A stretch of DNA of 64,000 nt, from positions 146,665 through 210,664 of the forward strand of contig ARYC01000191.1 of the NCBI GenBank assembly GCA_000711775.1. The letters are read 5' to 3'. The notes under the pieces are model-generated. The model saw nothing but the letters and a program-made list of their open reading frames with translations. It did not search any database and was not told the origin of the DNA. The stretch comes from Oxytricha trifallax. Its lineage: Eukaryota > Ciliophora > Spirotrichea > Sporadotrichida > Oxytrichidae. Of the stretch, positions 34,591 to 46,154 are shown piece after piece. The first letter of the stretch is position 1. Each line of letters begins with the position of its first letter. Both the position numbers and the translations under genes were made by a program.

Positions 34591-37500
34591 TCAGTGAATT
34601 CGAAGTGTTTGTAATTATTTTCTTATCTCATCCCATACACTACAGCTTGCTTGGTACCTGCCATCAAGTAATTGCTTTACGAAAGCTTAAGTGAAGAAGT
34701 AATACTAATTATATCATGATATTTTTCGACTTTAGATAAGACTTAAGCATCTCAGCATATAGTATTTGCAATTATAAATAAGTTTTATATGATATTTAAT
34801 GAGTATTTAATTAAAATATGAAAGTCCTGATAAATATAAATTGCTAACTGATTATTATTGATTTTGAAATTTTGAAAAAAATGTTTATTAAATTCATATT
34901 TTAACTTTAATTTAATATTTATTTAATTTTTTTTAAAATTAATAATAAGTTATAAGACTTGTGTCAAATAGCAAAATCATTCGCTAATAAAATATGAAAT
35001 TATCCGATTTAGAGATTTCCCATCCTCTATTTTTCCGTATTTTAATAAGCCTATGTTATTTTGAAATCATAAAATTATTTATTAAATGAATGAATGGTAT
35101 GCTTTCAAAATAAAAAAATGTATAAATGTATATACTAAATCATAAAGATCAATAGAATTATTTAAATGGATATTAATTATAATTTTCCCTATATTCTACA
35201 TTATATATATAGGAAATTTTATATTAAAAACTATTGAAATGAAGTCAATAAATAAATCAATTAATTTGTTGTTAGTTTCTATACTGATAAGAATAGTTTT
35301 AATAAATCTTGATTATTTAATTTAAGAAAACCATTAAATAACATAAATTCTCTTCCAAAAGTGGATAAATCAAAATAAAAATTCAGTAGACAGTGATCAA
35401 TCATATTAAAGCTTTAAATAAAATCCTTGTATAAGCGATGCAAGTTCAAAGATTTAAGCTAACTTCGTATATTTAGATTTTCAGCTAATACTGTAAGGGT
35501 CTTTATAAAGTACAATAATCCTTGTTAAAAGAGATAATGAGAGACATAAGATAAAAGCCATTCAGTAATATAAAAAGTGCTGATGATGCAAACCTTATAA
35601 ATTAAACACGGCAAAGCTCTATCAATTTTTAATACAGACTAAGCAAGTGAGTCTTAAGCAGTAAGCTTCTGATTTTATTTCTCTTCAATTAATTAGTTGA
35701 TATAGATAAAATAGATCATTCATGGTTAGCATAGATTTAATATTAAATTAAATTGATTCTCAGGTAAGAATTAACCTAGAGTCAAGCTTTTAATTAAAAT
35801 AATATCAGATTTATTCGAAGCAAGGATATTTATTTTTGAAATAAAGCAAAAGAGTTGCAGTTTTCCTCCTCGTAGAAAGACATTGAGAAAGAACTTCAAA
35901 TGATAATAAACAATTGCTAATTTACCTGTGTTCTCTTATTCAATATATATTCTTGTAATTATATTATTAATTAAATATCTAAGAATTTATACAGAATAAC
36001 TTGTCTGTTTTAGAGAAATATTACTTAAGCAAATACATTAAAAATGGAAAGCTATAAACTTAACATTTATATCTACATTAGCAACAAAATGCCTCTATTT
36101 ATTGGCTACTATCTGGTGCTACTTTATTCACAGATATTGTTAATTGATCTGTTTATTTATATTATTTAAAACAATCAGCTATATTAAAATGCTTCAATAC
36201 TTTCATTTTATTGATTATTCTGATCAGCTATAATTAAGTGAACTTAAAAAGCCAAAAGACCATTTTATATTATTGTAATTGGAATATAAGGTAGAGTCGT
36301 TAGTGATAGCAATAAGCACTGCTAGAAGAAACAGCAAGATTTAGTAATCATAGTATCATAGATTCTTTGCACTTGTTGCCTTTGAAGTGTAAATTGATCT
36401 CCTTTAAACGCAACTGTCATCTTTTTCATCGTGGAGTAAACATGCTGTATTTCATTTTAAATAGTAACTTTTTCAACTCTTTCTCAACTTTATTTCTTTA
36501 TCTAGTTAATTAACTGTAAGAATAAATTAGAATTTTAAATTTAATAGATAAATATTTGTCAATTATGTTAAAATTATTTAGTCTAAACAGTTAGCTCATA
36601 GATTAAATATATTTATAGTTTATATTAGTAAATAGTAGATAACTTTTAATCTAAATGAGTTAAATGTATTAAAATTTTGGTAACAACAATATATCCATAC
36701 TTTTCGGATGGAGACTTTAAAAAAATTGTAAAAAGTAGTGATTAGTCATATCTATTTATGAATAAAATGAAATTTGTTATAGGGATATTTAAAGAAATAC
36801 TGTTTAGATATAGAAGCATAATTTTAAAATGGTAAAACGGTAAAAAATGAAGAGTGCTTCTGCAATAAAATGAAATATAGATCCACAATAGAATTATTTT
36901 TACATTAAGGTTTCTTTAATAAGCTTGAGTTATGGTAAATATTTAATTTAGGTGAACAGTAGAACCTCACATTGAAATTAATATCCATTCGTTAAAATTA
37001 TTAGTAAAATCATATTTCATTGTTATTTTTATTAATTTGAACTATAGTTGTTATTATTCTATGTTTATGATCTTGTCTTCAATTATTTATATATCAACTA
37101 TTTTTTAAATTATTGTTCCTAAAGTTGTTTCTTATACTTAAATGGTCTAATTTTAAGATATATTTAGCATGTTGCGTCTTCCTGTTTGTAATAATCTATT
37201 TCCTCTTTGTTAGTTTGACTTTTTTCTATTACTTTCTCTCGCATAACTTTTTCACATGTGTTATTATCTCAACATGGGGTGTTAGTGTTGGTAATTATAT
37301 TATTGTTATTTTATTATCTTGCCTCTTAATACTAGAATTCAATTTTTTGCATAATTGTCTGAATTTTATGCATATCTTATATATAATTTTATCTTATAAC
37401 TCCTTTTGATTATTGCAAAACTTAATCTTATGAAATTTTAATGTTTTTGTTGTAGAATCAAGCATTACGTGCATTAATTATGCAGAGTATGTTGCTACAA

Positions 37501-39859
37501 AGTTATTTTGAATATTTTTGATATTTTTATCTTTTAATTTTACCTATAAATACGGCAATGTTAAAATACGATTATTGAAGATGAGTAAAGTATCATGAAC
37601 AAGGAAAAATAATTACAATTATATTAACTGGCTTTTATTATAGTGAAAACTTTTTATAGCATTTTTATTATTTAATTGCTGACGTTTAATTTCTTTTACA
37701 TTCTTTAGATGTATTCAAGAATCACTTTCTAATTAACTTTTTAAACTTATTTACTTATGATTTTCAGTAATTCAAAACAAAATTTACGTTCCTCCCATGT
37801 TCATCTTAAAATTATATTTCTTATTGAGTATGGAAGCTATATATATATATATTAACATTCTGTTTCATGTTTATCTTTTGCCAGTTTATGTCTCTTTTAT
37901 ATCATATATGATTTGATTATTTAATCGAAATAAGATACTGTTTAACTTATCAATAATAATTCCAATTTATTTATATTGGTGATTATGTGGTGGATTATTT
38001 TTATGATTTTTTTAATTATCTTTTGTAGTAATGATAGTCTCTTTACTTTATATTTGCAATCTGAAATGTATGCCTTCTCATTATAAGAAATTGCTATTGA
38101 AATGTTTAGTTTCAATATTTGCTGTTGTTGCTTATCTTCTTGATCAATTGCTTAATCATTTATGTTATTTATTAGGTATTTTCATCTATTGATTACTGTG
38201 CCTCTTTGCTACTCTTTAAGTTGATTAATTGAGTTTCATTCAATTAGTAATATTGATTAGGTTTGTTTAATCTTTATAATTATTATTTTAATTTAATTAT
38301 TAATCTTTGCCACAATTTATTGATTATTCGTATTATATCTGAATTAGTAATCATTAAGGATATTATGTAATTATTTTATCTTATTTTTACCATTTTAGGA
38401 GTTTTTCCCCATAATTATTAATTTAAATGTTGCTCGATTAATCTCTATTAGTGTCTTGTATGTGATACTGAAGACATCTATACTTGTCCTCTTGTTAAAA
38501 TTCAACCTTTCTTTCATAATTTTTATTTATTGATTTATTTATTTAAATTATTATAATCGTTAGTTTATTTTAAAGTGATAATAATGAAAGATCACCATTT
38601 ATCAAAGCTAGTTTATATAACTTATGTCTTATTTAGTTAAGAATATCTGGTAATCTCTTTGCCATTACTATCTCTTTTACTTGATCTCTATCTTTCAGTG
38701 AGACATTAAGCATAGTTGAAGTTATCATAATGCTGCTTAAACTTCTTCTGAATGATTATCACTGAAAAGAGTTGCTATTTTCATATAATATATAAATTGA
38801 TTGCATTATTGTCAAATATGAATAAAAAATTACCGTTTTGGTTTAAGTTTTTTACATATTGCAACTTATTTAGATGAATTTAATACAGAATTCTTGAATT
38901 TGCTGATAATTCAGTTTCACTAGTTAAAATTGTAAGATTAACATTAATAATTATTATGGCTTTTTGATTATTTATCAATCTGTAACTATTTAAATATTAT
39001 ATAATAACTGTAAATAATACAGCAATTTTAAAAAATTTATCATATGCTTATTTTGAAGATAAGCATATGATAAATTACACATTTAAACATACTACGATAC
39101 TTTGGATATCCTTAAACTTCTTGACTAAAATTTACGGGTGTAAGCTTTTATGATGTATAAATCTATTTACTAATCTTTAAAAAGCATGAATTAAAGCAAT
39201 AGATGGACTAAAAATGCAACAAGTAGAGTCTTAAGATACAAAATGAGAGCTAGGAGTAGCTGGACACACTTAAAATAAAGTCTATCTCTAGATAAACTAA
39301 AAAACTACAACAAATAATTAATATATCAATAAGTATTAAATGGAAAATGTATATAATTAATCTTTTTAAATAATTACTAGGCAATTTATTATATAATAAT
39401 TTATTCATACAAAAGAAATAAATTGAAGAATATTAATCTACTTTTATACTTTTAAAAATCTGAAAATATTAATATACTTCAATGATTCAAATTAAATATT
39501 TTAGTATGCATAAAAATTATATATTTAAATCAAATGATGGAGGATGGTTTATTGCATACTCCTCTAGCTAAACCCTTGTAAAGATATCACTCAAAATCTA
39601 GATTATTAATGATTAACAAAAAAAAGTGCATATCACATAACATTAAAAACACCATGAATGTGAAATCATCCAAAAACAAATTAAAATTCTCACTTTCTAA
39701 ATTATATATTCACTTTACATGATGAATTTATTATATTTATGTGTATAACTTTTGCTGGCATTAAGTTGTCTTCGTGTCCATTTCATGTTTGTTGTCTATA
39801 TATTTAATTGAACAAAATTCTAGTGAAATCCAAACAATAAATTAAGAATTAGATTTTGA

Positions 39860-40294
39860 TCAATTATTGTTATTTTTGGTAGAATTTTAGTTTTTGCATA
39901 AAAATATAACTGAAGCTTACATAGAAATCATCCTAATTTTTGGAGATATATCATCAATTCTTAAGATATAATGAGTATACGATTTATTAAAGTCTTTTCG
40001 GGATAATTGAACAATAGCAGAATCCTTACATACTATTTCGATCACTGTTACAAGGTTTTTTAATGTTTGAGAGTCATGACAAGCACTCTTATCAGCATTC
40101 TTGACCCACTTCAACTAGTTTTACAAGAATGAGCTAATATTCTATGCTCTACAACTGGTTTTAATTTTCAATGATGTCTGAGGTAATATGCAGATGCTTT
40201 GATAACAAATTATTTTAAAGATTTTGAGAAAGGGTTTTTCTTAAATTTCTAGAATAAAAACAATTTTAAAACTATAAAATTAGAATAAACTCAT
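39860..40294 (-). CDS. Possible gene, 144 aa
   Basis: ATG 40294, TGA 39862-39860. The middle third is convincingly protein-like (NADKSACHDSQTLKNLVTVI, then VCKDSAIVQLSRKDFNKSY), and GC content rises over exactly this part (about 39920-40130). The N- and C-terminal thirds are AT-rich and low in complexity. It may be a single exon or a fragment. No family recognised. Confidence 0.35.
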
Positions 40295-41573
40295 AAATAT
40301 TTTGTAATTAGTTATGGTAACTTTGGCATTTTCATCTCATTCTGACTTTAACGTGATCTAATTGGTTGCTAAAAAACAATTAACAAATAAAAATGTTACG
40401 ATGTACTTTTATTAATTAGATCTTCATGATATATTTATTTGAGTTAATTTAATTATTAAATCTAGCATTTTATTGATGCCATTAGTATCCTTAGAATATT
40501 CATATAATTTTCATAACAAAGATTTATTTTATTAAAATAAATATGATTTACATTATTTAAATTAATTTGTCATAATGAATAAACGAACAAAAAATGTTGG
40601 ATTAATTAATTGATTATGGTATTATTTTTTAGAAATTTACTAGACCATCTTTTTAAATTCAATTTTGTATTATTTTATAGCTAATATTTTTTGCTTGTTC
40701 CTTTAATTATTATTTTACACTAAATTAGTTTGATATATCTTGGAGTAAACTTAGCAACTTCTGACAAAAAATAAGTTCTTTCCACTTTGCCAATTTTCTC
40801 ATATTTTTAATTTCAATAAAGTATTCCGTTTTAATGATTCCAGCATCTTATAATTTTTAATCAGTAATATTAAATTAAGAATTTATCTTCCCTATACGAA
40901 AATGCCAATTAATTTGTGTAAATAATCTGTTTACCTTTTATAATCCCGAAATTTCAATGTATTTTATCAATAATATGAGCAGAAAATCTTTCTTATTATA
41001 GAACTTTTCTTGTAGAAAACTTATTTAAAGTTATTTATTTTTTGTTTTCCTCTATTAAAACTTAGTAATCTTCCATTTCTTGTTGGCAAAGTGGATTGAA
41101 TATTTTGTTTGTTAAAAAGTTATATACTCTATTTTCTCATTTTCTAAAGCTCATATTATACTGGTCGTTGCATACTGATTATTTCATTATTAAGTCTAGT
41201 TTTAGTTTGGATGATTAATAATATAACATTTATCCACTGTTTCTGTGTAAATTACTGTTCCAACATCTATTAGTTGTAACTTTTGGCTTTTATACATTTC
41301 TTATTATGATGATTAACATCATATTTTTCATTTTGCTTAATTTATCCTTCAGTTTCTAAAAGATATCTCATATAAAATAGAAAAGTCATCATTAACTAAT
41401 ATTAATATTACATGTTTAGTATAAATAATTATAATTAATATTATAATAGATAATATCATTAGAGTTAGTAAAATATTAATTTATGTACTAATTAAAAAAT
41501 TGATGAGTTCTTTGATTATCATTTTATAATAAATAATAATTAAACATAAAGTTTTAAAGTAGAAAGTTAATAG

Positions 41574-42059
41574 ATGAGTAATACGAACTCACTAGACTTT
41601 CAACCAAATCACTCTTAGCAATAACTACTTGATATTTTCAAGAAGTTTGAGAAGCTTTCAATCCTTCTCACCCAAGTTTTATCCTTCCAAAGAGAACACT
41701 TACCTAAACTCATTAAATTCTCCCTTACACTAAGAAAACTAAAAAGCTAAGGATGCGCCTGCTACCTTAACAAAATGGAACAAAGCTACATACTAAAGAT
41801 ATGGTTCCAACTACTCAGCTTTAAGGTGTTCTAAAACAGAATCGAGGAACATGTTTCCTCTCTCAACCCTATTAATCTAACAATAGACCTACAAAAATCT
41901 TTTTCACAAAAGAAAAGGTCTACAACCCAATAAAGTCTTCTCATAATAATAGTCAGTCATCTCCAAGCGTCTATCAATAACTAAAACTAGACTTCCTTCA
42001 TTTTACACAAAAAGAAAAATTTAATATCTAATAAGAAAAAATAGTAAGTACGTAAGTGA
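41574..42059 (+). CDS. RE4 first reading frame, 161 aa, basic
   Basis: ATG 41574, TGA 42057. GC content is well above the surroundings, with TAA/TAG codons as Gln. Starts MSNTNSLDFQPNHSQQQLLD, followed by helical segments rich in Leu, Lys and Phe (IFKKFEKLSILLTQVLSFQR, then LPKLIKFSLTLRKLKS), a Cys pair (GCACYLN), and a Ser/Gln/Lys-rich C-terminus. The MSNT start and Ser/Gln composition recall the last frame of RE3. An RNA-binding, ORF1-like role is possible but unproven. Confidence 0.55.
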
Positions 42060-42194
42060 TGACGAACTAGATCAGTATACTAACCAGAAAATATTCTGAT
42101 CAAGTTAAATCAACAGAAATTATTAAACTAGGAAATCAGATTGGTAATTAAATTGAATACTAATAATAATTTATTTAACAATTCCAAGTTTAAT

Positions 42195-43524
42195 ATTGTT
42201 AAAATAGAATTGAATTGGGAAAATTGAAAAATAAAAAATTAATACAGATCGTTAATATATATAACTGCCATTAATTACAGAGGTCTATAGATCAAATTTG
42301 ATTCATGCCAGTTACCGTTATGTTTATATGCATCCCGGCTACTGGAACTACCGATTTGATGTGACTGAGATGAGCAGAAAAGTTTTTGACACATTTGACA
42401 CCCTATATTAAAAATTCTCCAGTGTATTAAAGAGGGATTTGGCACTTTTGACACATTTGACAGGTAGATTTATTGGTAGACTAGATTTAATTAAATTAAC
42501 TATCAGATTAAAAATATATAATTCAATTAAAATAATAAAATTAATAATTAATTATTTTTGACACTTTTGACACATTATACACGGATTAAATCCTGTCAAA
42601 TCTTTTTAAAAATGTGATAAATAATGATCAGTAAATTAATATATGCTCTTAATAATTGAAGTTGCGCTAATGGAGAGCAGAGCTAATGCTCTATCGCAGT
42701 ATTCTTGAGAGGCGCGTGATGGCTCTACTGCACATTGACAGGTCTGATTTTCTCTGCGTATCTGTAGCTACCAGAGTCTTCCGAAAGGATACTGCCTCCA
42801 CCGGTAGTTTCTGTGGCTTACAGTGCATTTCACAACACCGACTTAGAAGAAGCTTTATACTGAGAGATGTGGCTCTAAACGATAACTGACCGAATATACA
42901 GCTTGCCGTGAGACTTGTGGCAGTATCCTTTCGGAAGACTCTGGTAGCTACAGATACGCAGAGAAAATCAGACCTGTCAATGTGCAGTAGAGCCACCCCG
43001 CGCCTCTCTCAAGAATACTGCGATAGAGCATTAGCTCTGCTCTCCATTAGCGCAACTTCAATTATTAAGAGCATATATTAATTTACTGATCATTATAAAT
43101 CACATTTTTAAAAAGATTTGACAGGATTTAATCAGTGTATAATGTGTCAAAAGTGTCAAAAATAATTAAATATTAATTGTTTTTTTATTAAATTGAATTA
43201 ATATTTTTAAATCTAATCATTAATATAATTAAATCTCGTCTACCAATAAATCTACCTGTCAAATGTGTCAAAAGTGCCAAATCCCTCTATAATACACGGG
43301 AGAATTTATGATTTAGGGTGTCAAATGTGTCAAAAACTTTTCTGCTCATCTCAGTCACATGAAATCGGTGGTTACAGTAGCCGGGACACTTACAAACATA
43401 ACGGTAACTGGCATGAATCAAATTTGATCTACAGACCTCTGTAATTAATGGCAGTTATATATATTAACGATCTGTATTAATTTTTTATTTTTCAATTTTC
43501 CCAATTCAATTCTATTTTAACAAT
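42195..43524. mobile_element. 1.33-kb full-length palindrome (foldback element) inside RE4
   Basis: Almost the whole element is an inverted repeat. Arms begin ATTGTTAAAATAGAATTGAA and contain AACTGCCATTAATT about 80 bp in, TTTTTGACACATTTGACACC repeats, and a GC-rich core (42660-43060) with only a short central spacer of about 130 bp. The open frames seen in the core are mirror images of each other and are not genes. The end sequence belongs to the TTGWTAAAATA group also seen at 24297, 44593 and 62911. Confidence 0.85.
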
Positions 43525-43551
43525 AACATTAAAATTAATTAAACTAGAGAG

Positions 43552-44184
43552 ATGATTTATAAATAAGGAGACTTAGCTTTAAGATTTAAAGGCGTATTAA
43601 AAATCTACTTAAAACTATTGATCACTCCGCCCAAGAATATGGAAACCACTAACTAGATCTAAAACAAGCAATAAGAACTGATAGTTACAGTAGAAAACAT
43701 TTATTAGACGCTATTAAAAGATATATAAGGCATCGAACTAATGACTAAGGACTTCATCCTAAAAACCTAAAATACCCCTATGCCAAAACCCCATGAAGAT
43801 GCTTTGCCTATTATCAACACTATAAAGTCACTTAAAAGAGTAGCCATACTTAAAGTCGATGGTAAACAAACTATTCATGAGATTACAATTGAATAAAGTC
43901 CAAGAATCTTTTCCCTTCTAAAGCATGACATAATATACTATCAAGACATTTTTGACAATCTTATCAAAGATTTCAATTTCATTGCATAAGACCTAGAAGA
44001 AAATAAGAATCTCAACTTCTGTGAGAAATCGATCGGATACCTAAGTCATTTCAAACCATTCATGAGCAAAGATCGCCTTTATCAGACTTGGATATAGTTA
44101 GATTAATACAAGGAAGACTCCAAAACTACAACCCTAAACTATTAACTGAAATCATTGATACTATATATAATTTCAGATAGATGA
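43552..44184 (+). CDS. RE4 second reading frame, 210 aa
   Basis: ATG 43552, just 27 bp after the palindrome, TGA 44182. The frame contains many TAA/TAG (Gln) and protein-like composition throughout: ITPPKNMETTNQIQ, ALPIINTIKSLKRVAILKVD, QSPRIFSLLKHDIIYYQDIF, FCEKSIGYLSHFKPFMSKDR. It looks like a globular alpha/beta protein. It has no reverse transcriptase, integrase or nuclease motif that I recognise. Another coding-like phase (to about 44390) continues to the tail. The true start may have been upstream, before the insertion. Confidence 0.55.
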
Positions 44185-44392
44185 TAAAAGACGTAGTAAA
44201 CACATTTGGATTCGATGCACTTATTTGAGAAATAACTTGGATAGAACCAAAACCAGTTGCAACTAGACAAAATACAAAAGTAAAAAGATATTACGACTGA
44301 AGAAGGGTGGCTTTCTGACCCAGACAATGAGAGACAGAAAGTAAATTGGAAATTGGTCCTAAGACCAGACTGACAAGTTACACTATAATTAA

Positions 44393-44480
44393 AGGGCTTG
44401 TCCCTTAAGTATTATTAAACATATTAAATCGGGGGTCCCTAGAGACCTCAATGTGATCATATTATTATTATTATTATTAT
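44393..44480 (+). repeat. Conserved retroelement 3' tail, best preserved copy
   Basis: AAAGGGCTTGTCCCTT, then ATCGGGGGTCCCTAGAGACC and TCAATGTGATCA, followed by about seven TTA units. It defines the consensus of the tail family. Confidence 0.8.
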
Positions 44481-44592
44481 CATTTTTAAATTTTTTCAAT
44501 TTTAAAATAGATTTTTAACTATCTTTTACAGTAAGAAGCTAGATTTTAAAAACTTTCAACATAAAAAATTTTCAAAAGTTTATTATATCTTT

Positions 44593-46153
44593 TTATTGAT
44601 AAAATACAAAAAGAAAAGGTAAAATTAGGAAACTCAAAAAAAAGGATTATTATATTTAATTATAATCGCCATGTATTTATATCTTATGTATTTTTAATTA
44701 AAAAGCAATATAATTTAATTTTTAAATGTAGATAAAATTTTTTTCCAACTCTTATTTCAATAGTTTTTTCTTAAAGTTTCGAGATCTGATTGTCTTTTAT
44801 TGAACAATTTTTTAAAATGGTTTATATTGTAAATTATTTTTACTATGTTCTTTCCTTGAAATTTAATAACAAATGAGTCATTTAGACTAAAATAATTCTC
44901 ATATTGATAGATTTAATATTGAATTTTACAGTAGCTATAGTTTTCTTTATCTTTTGAAGAAGTGTGTTTTCAGTGAATAATTTTCCTGGATCAACAATCT
45001 TACTTTCAACATTAGATAGTATTTCGTTGATTTCACCGAGTTTATTCTCAATTTTTCCAATATTCTTACTGGTAGTAGTGGAGGCAGTTTAAATCTCATA
45101 TATGTTTTCAGTGAGCAATGTTTCTCCAGTCATCTCTTGGAATCTCTCAAATACAATGACCTCCTTTGCCAATTTTTTTTCAAGCGCTTTGCTTACTTAA
45201 TCATAAGGTTTTCGTGCTTTGTTCTAGCATCTGATAATGTTGCTTGGCTGAGTCTGCACACTTCTTGACTTGTTCCAAATGACTTCTCAATTCCATGCAG
45301 TCGTAAGGGAGGTTACTAATTTATAATTTTTGCCCACTATTTCCATATCATCACACTCTTCTAATGATCCAAATCACCTGCTTCATTTTTAATTGGGAAC
45401 CAACTTCTTGGATTGAACTTGTATAGCAAAGCACTGAATAATTTTAGCAAAACTGCTTAGACTCAATCACCATAGTCTTTAGTTTCTTAGGAAATATTTC
45501 TACCTTAATAACCAGTTTTTTCAATTCAAGAACTAAATGAAGCGATTAATGTTAAATATCCTTTAAAAAATATGAATGATATAATCCCATTTAAATTCTA
45601 TAATTCTTCATAAATACATACATTTTAAGGGACATGTCAATGGATCAACATATTTATTCCAGCGTGTAGCTTGATAATTATTAATGGCAAGTATATACGA
45701 AATCAATTGTACAAAATACTAAATCTATTTACTGGGAGTGCTGCTGGCCAATTCAAAGTGAAATCCTTGAAAGTGCTTTGAAATCTCTATATATCTCCAT
45801 AAATTTCAATAATAATACAATAAACTGAAAATTAAATTACTATTATGTGCAATACTCGGTCTGTATCTAAATTTTTATCTTCACAATGTTATCGCTACTC
45901 TTGATGAATGGGTCTGCTCACTAGGGCTAATGAAATAATTTTTTATAAATTAATTTATTTTGCTCAATCCGCTACATTTTTTTCCATTCTCATTTTAATA
46001 TTTTAAGATTGTATAATTTTACTTAATTAAAACAACAATAATACATTAAATCTAAATTACTAAAACATTAAATACATGGCTGTTATTATTAAATATACTA
46101 ATCCTTGTATTTGAGTTTCCTAATTTTACCTTTCTTTATGTATTTTATCAATA
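44593..46153. mobile_element. 1.56-kb TIR element carrying a coiled-coil gene
   Basis: Ends TATTGATAAAATACAAAAAG (left) and the complement of TATTGATAAAATACATAAAG (right). The inverted similarity extends about 100 bp (GGTAAAATTAGGAAACTCAA, then CCATGTATTTA). A target repeat is not clear (TATCTT against TATAGT). The end sequence is the same type as in the 7.4-kb element. The cargo is a degenerate coiled-coil gene on the minus strand. No transposase. Confidence 0.7.
44870..45545 (-). pseudogene. Degenerate coiled-coil protein gene
   Basis: Three minus-strand phases must be combined. From 45545 downwards they read KKLVIKVEIFPKKLKTMVIE, then ECDDMEIVGKNYKLV, LRSHLEQVKKCADSAKQHYQ, KALEKKLAKEVIVFERFQEM, and KIENKLGEINEILSNVESKI. 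Leu/Ile spacing in heptads and high Glu/Lys/Gln indicate a long coiled coil. At least two frameshifts and one TGA disable it. Nuclear-pore or kinetochore-type coiled coils look similar, but no family call is justified. It may be a captured host gene or an element structural protein. Confidence 0.5.
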
Positions 46154-46154
46154 T

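Larger units (their letters stand above)
31968..41514. other. Long AT-rich desert with a few doubtful frames and a hairpin
   Basis: About 9.5 kb at very low GC. A perfect 18-bp inverted repeat with a 7-base loop lies at 39034-39076 (AATTTATCATATGCTTAT). A solitary element end (complement of TTATTGATAAAATACATTGA) is at about 40955-40972. The frames listed separately (32529-32783, 34333-34590, 39860-40294) are weak. Nothing else is supported. Confidence 0.45.
41526..44480 (+). mobile_element. Retroelement-like copy RE4, split by a large palindrome
   Basis: Candidate 11-bp target repeat ATTATCATTTT at 41515-41525 and 44476-44486; the right copy partly merges with the TTA tail. The 3' end carries the conserved tail: GGGCTTGTCCCTT at 44395, ATCGGGGGTCCCTAGAGACC at 44438, then about seven TTA units. 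Without the 42195-43524 insert the length is about 1.6 kb, like RE1-RE3. The 5' end lacks GGTTGAC. Two good reading frames flank the insert. Confidence 0.7.

Noticed and set aside
36189-36761. Plus-strand frame of 190 codons with TAA/TAG as Gln
   Set aside because: At this AT content frames of this length are expected by chance dozens of times in the window. Composition is only partly protein-like and there is no repeat or domain support.
37113-37409. 98-codon hydrophobic frame
   Set aside because: Phe/Leu/Ile/Tyr-rich translation of T-rich DNA, with no start context or conserved feature. A composition artefact.
42686-42996. Two overlapping standard-code frames on opposite strands (67 and 101 codons)
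   Set aside because: They are mirror images within the palindrome core of the 42195-43524 element, so one sequence is read twice. They are not independent genes.
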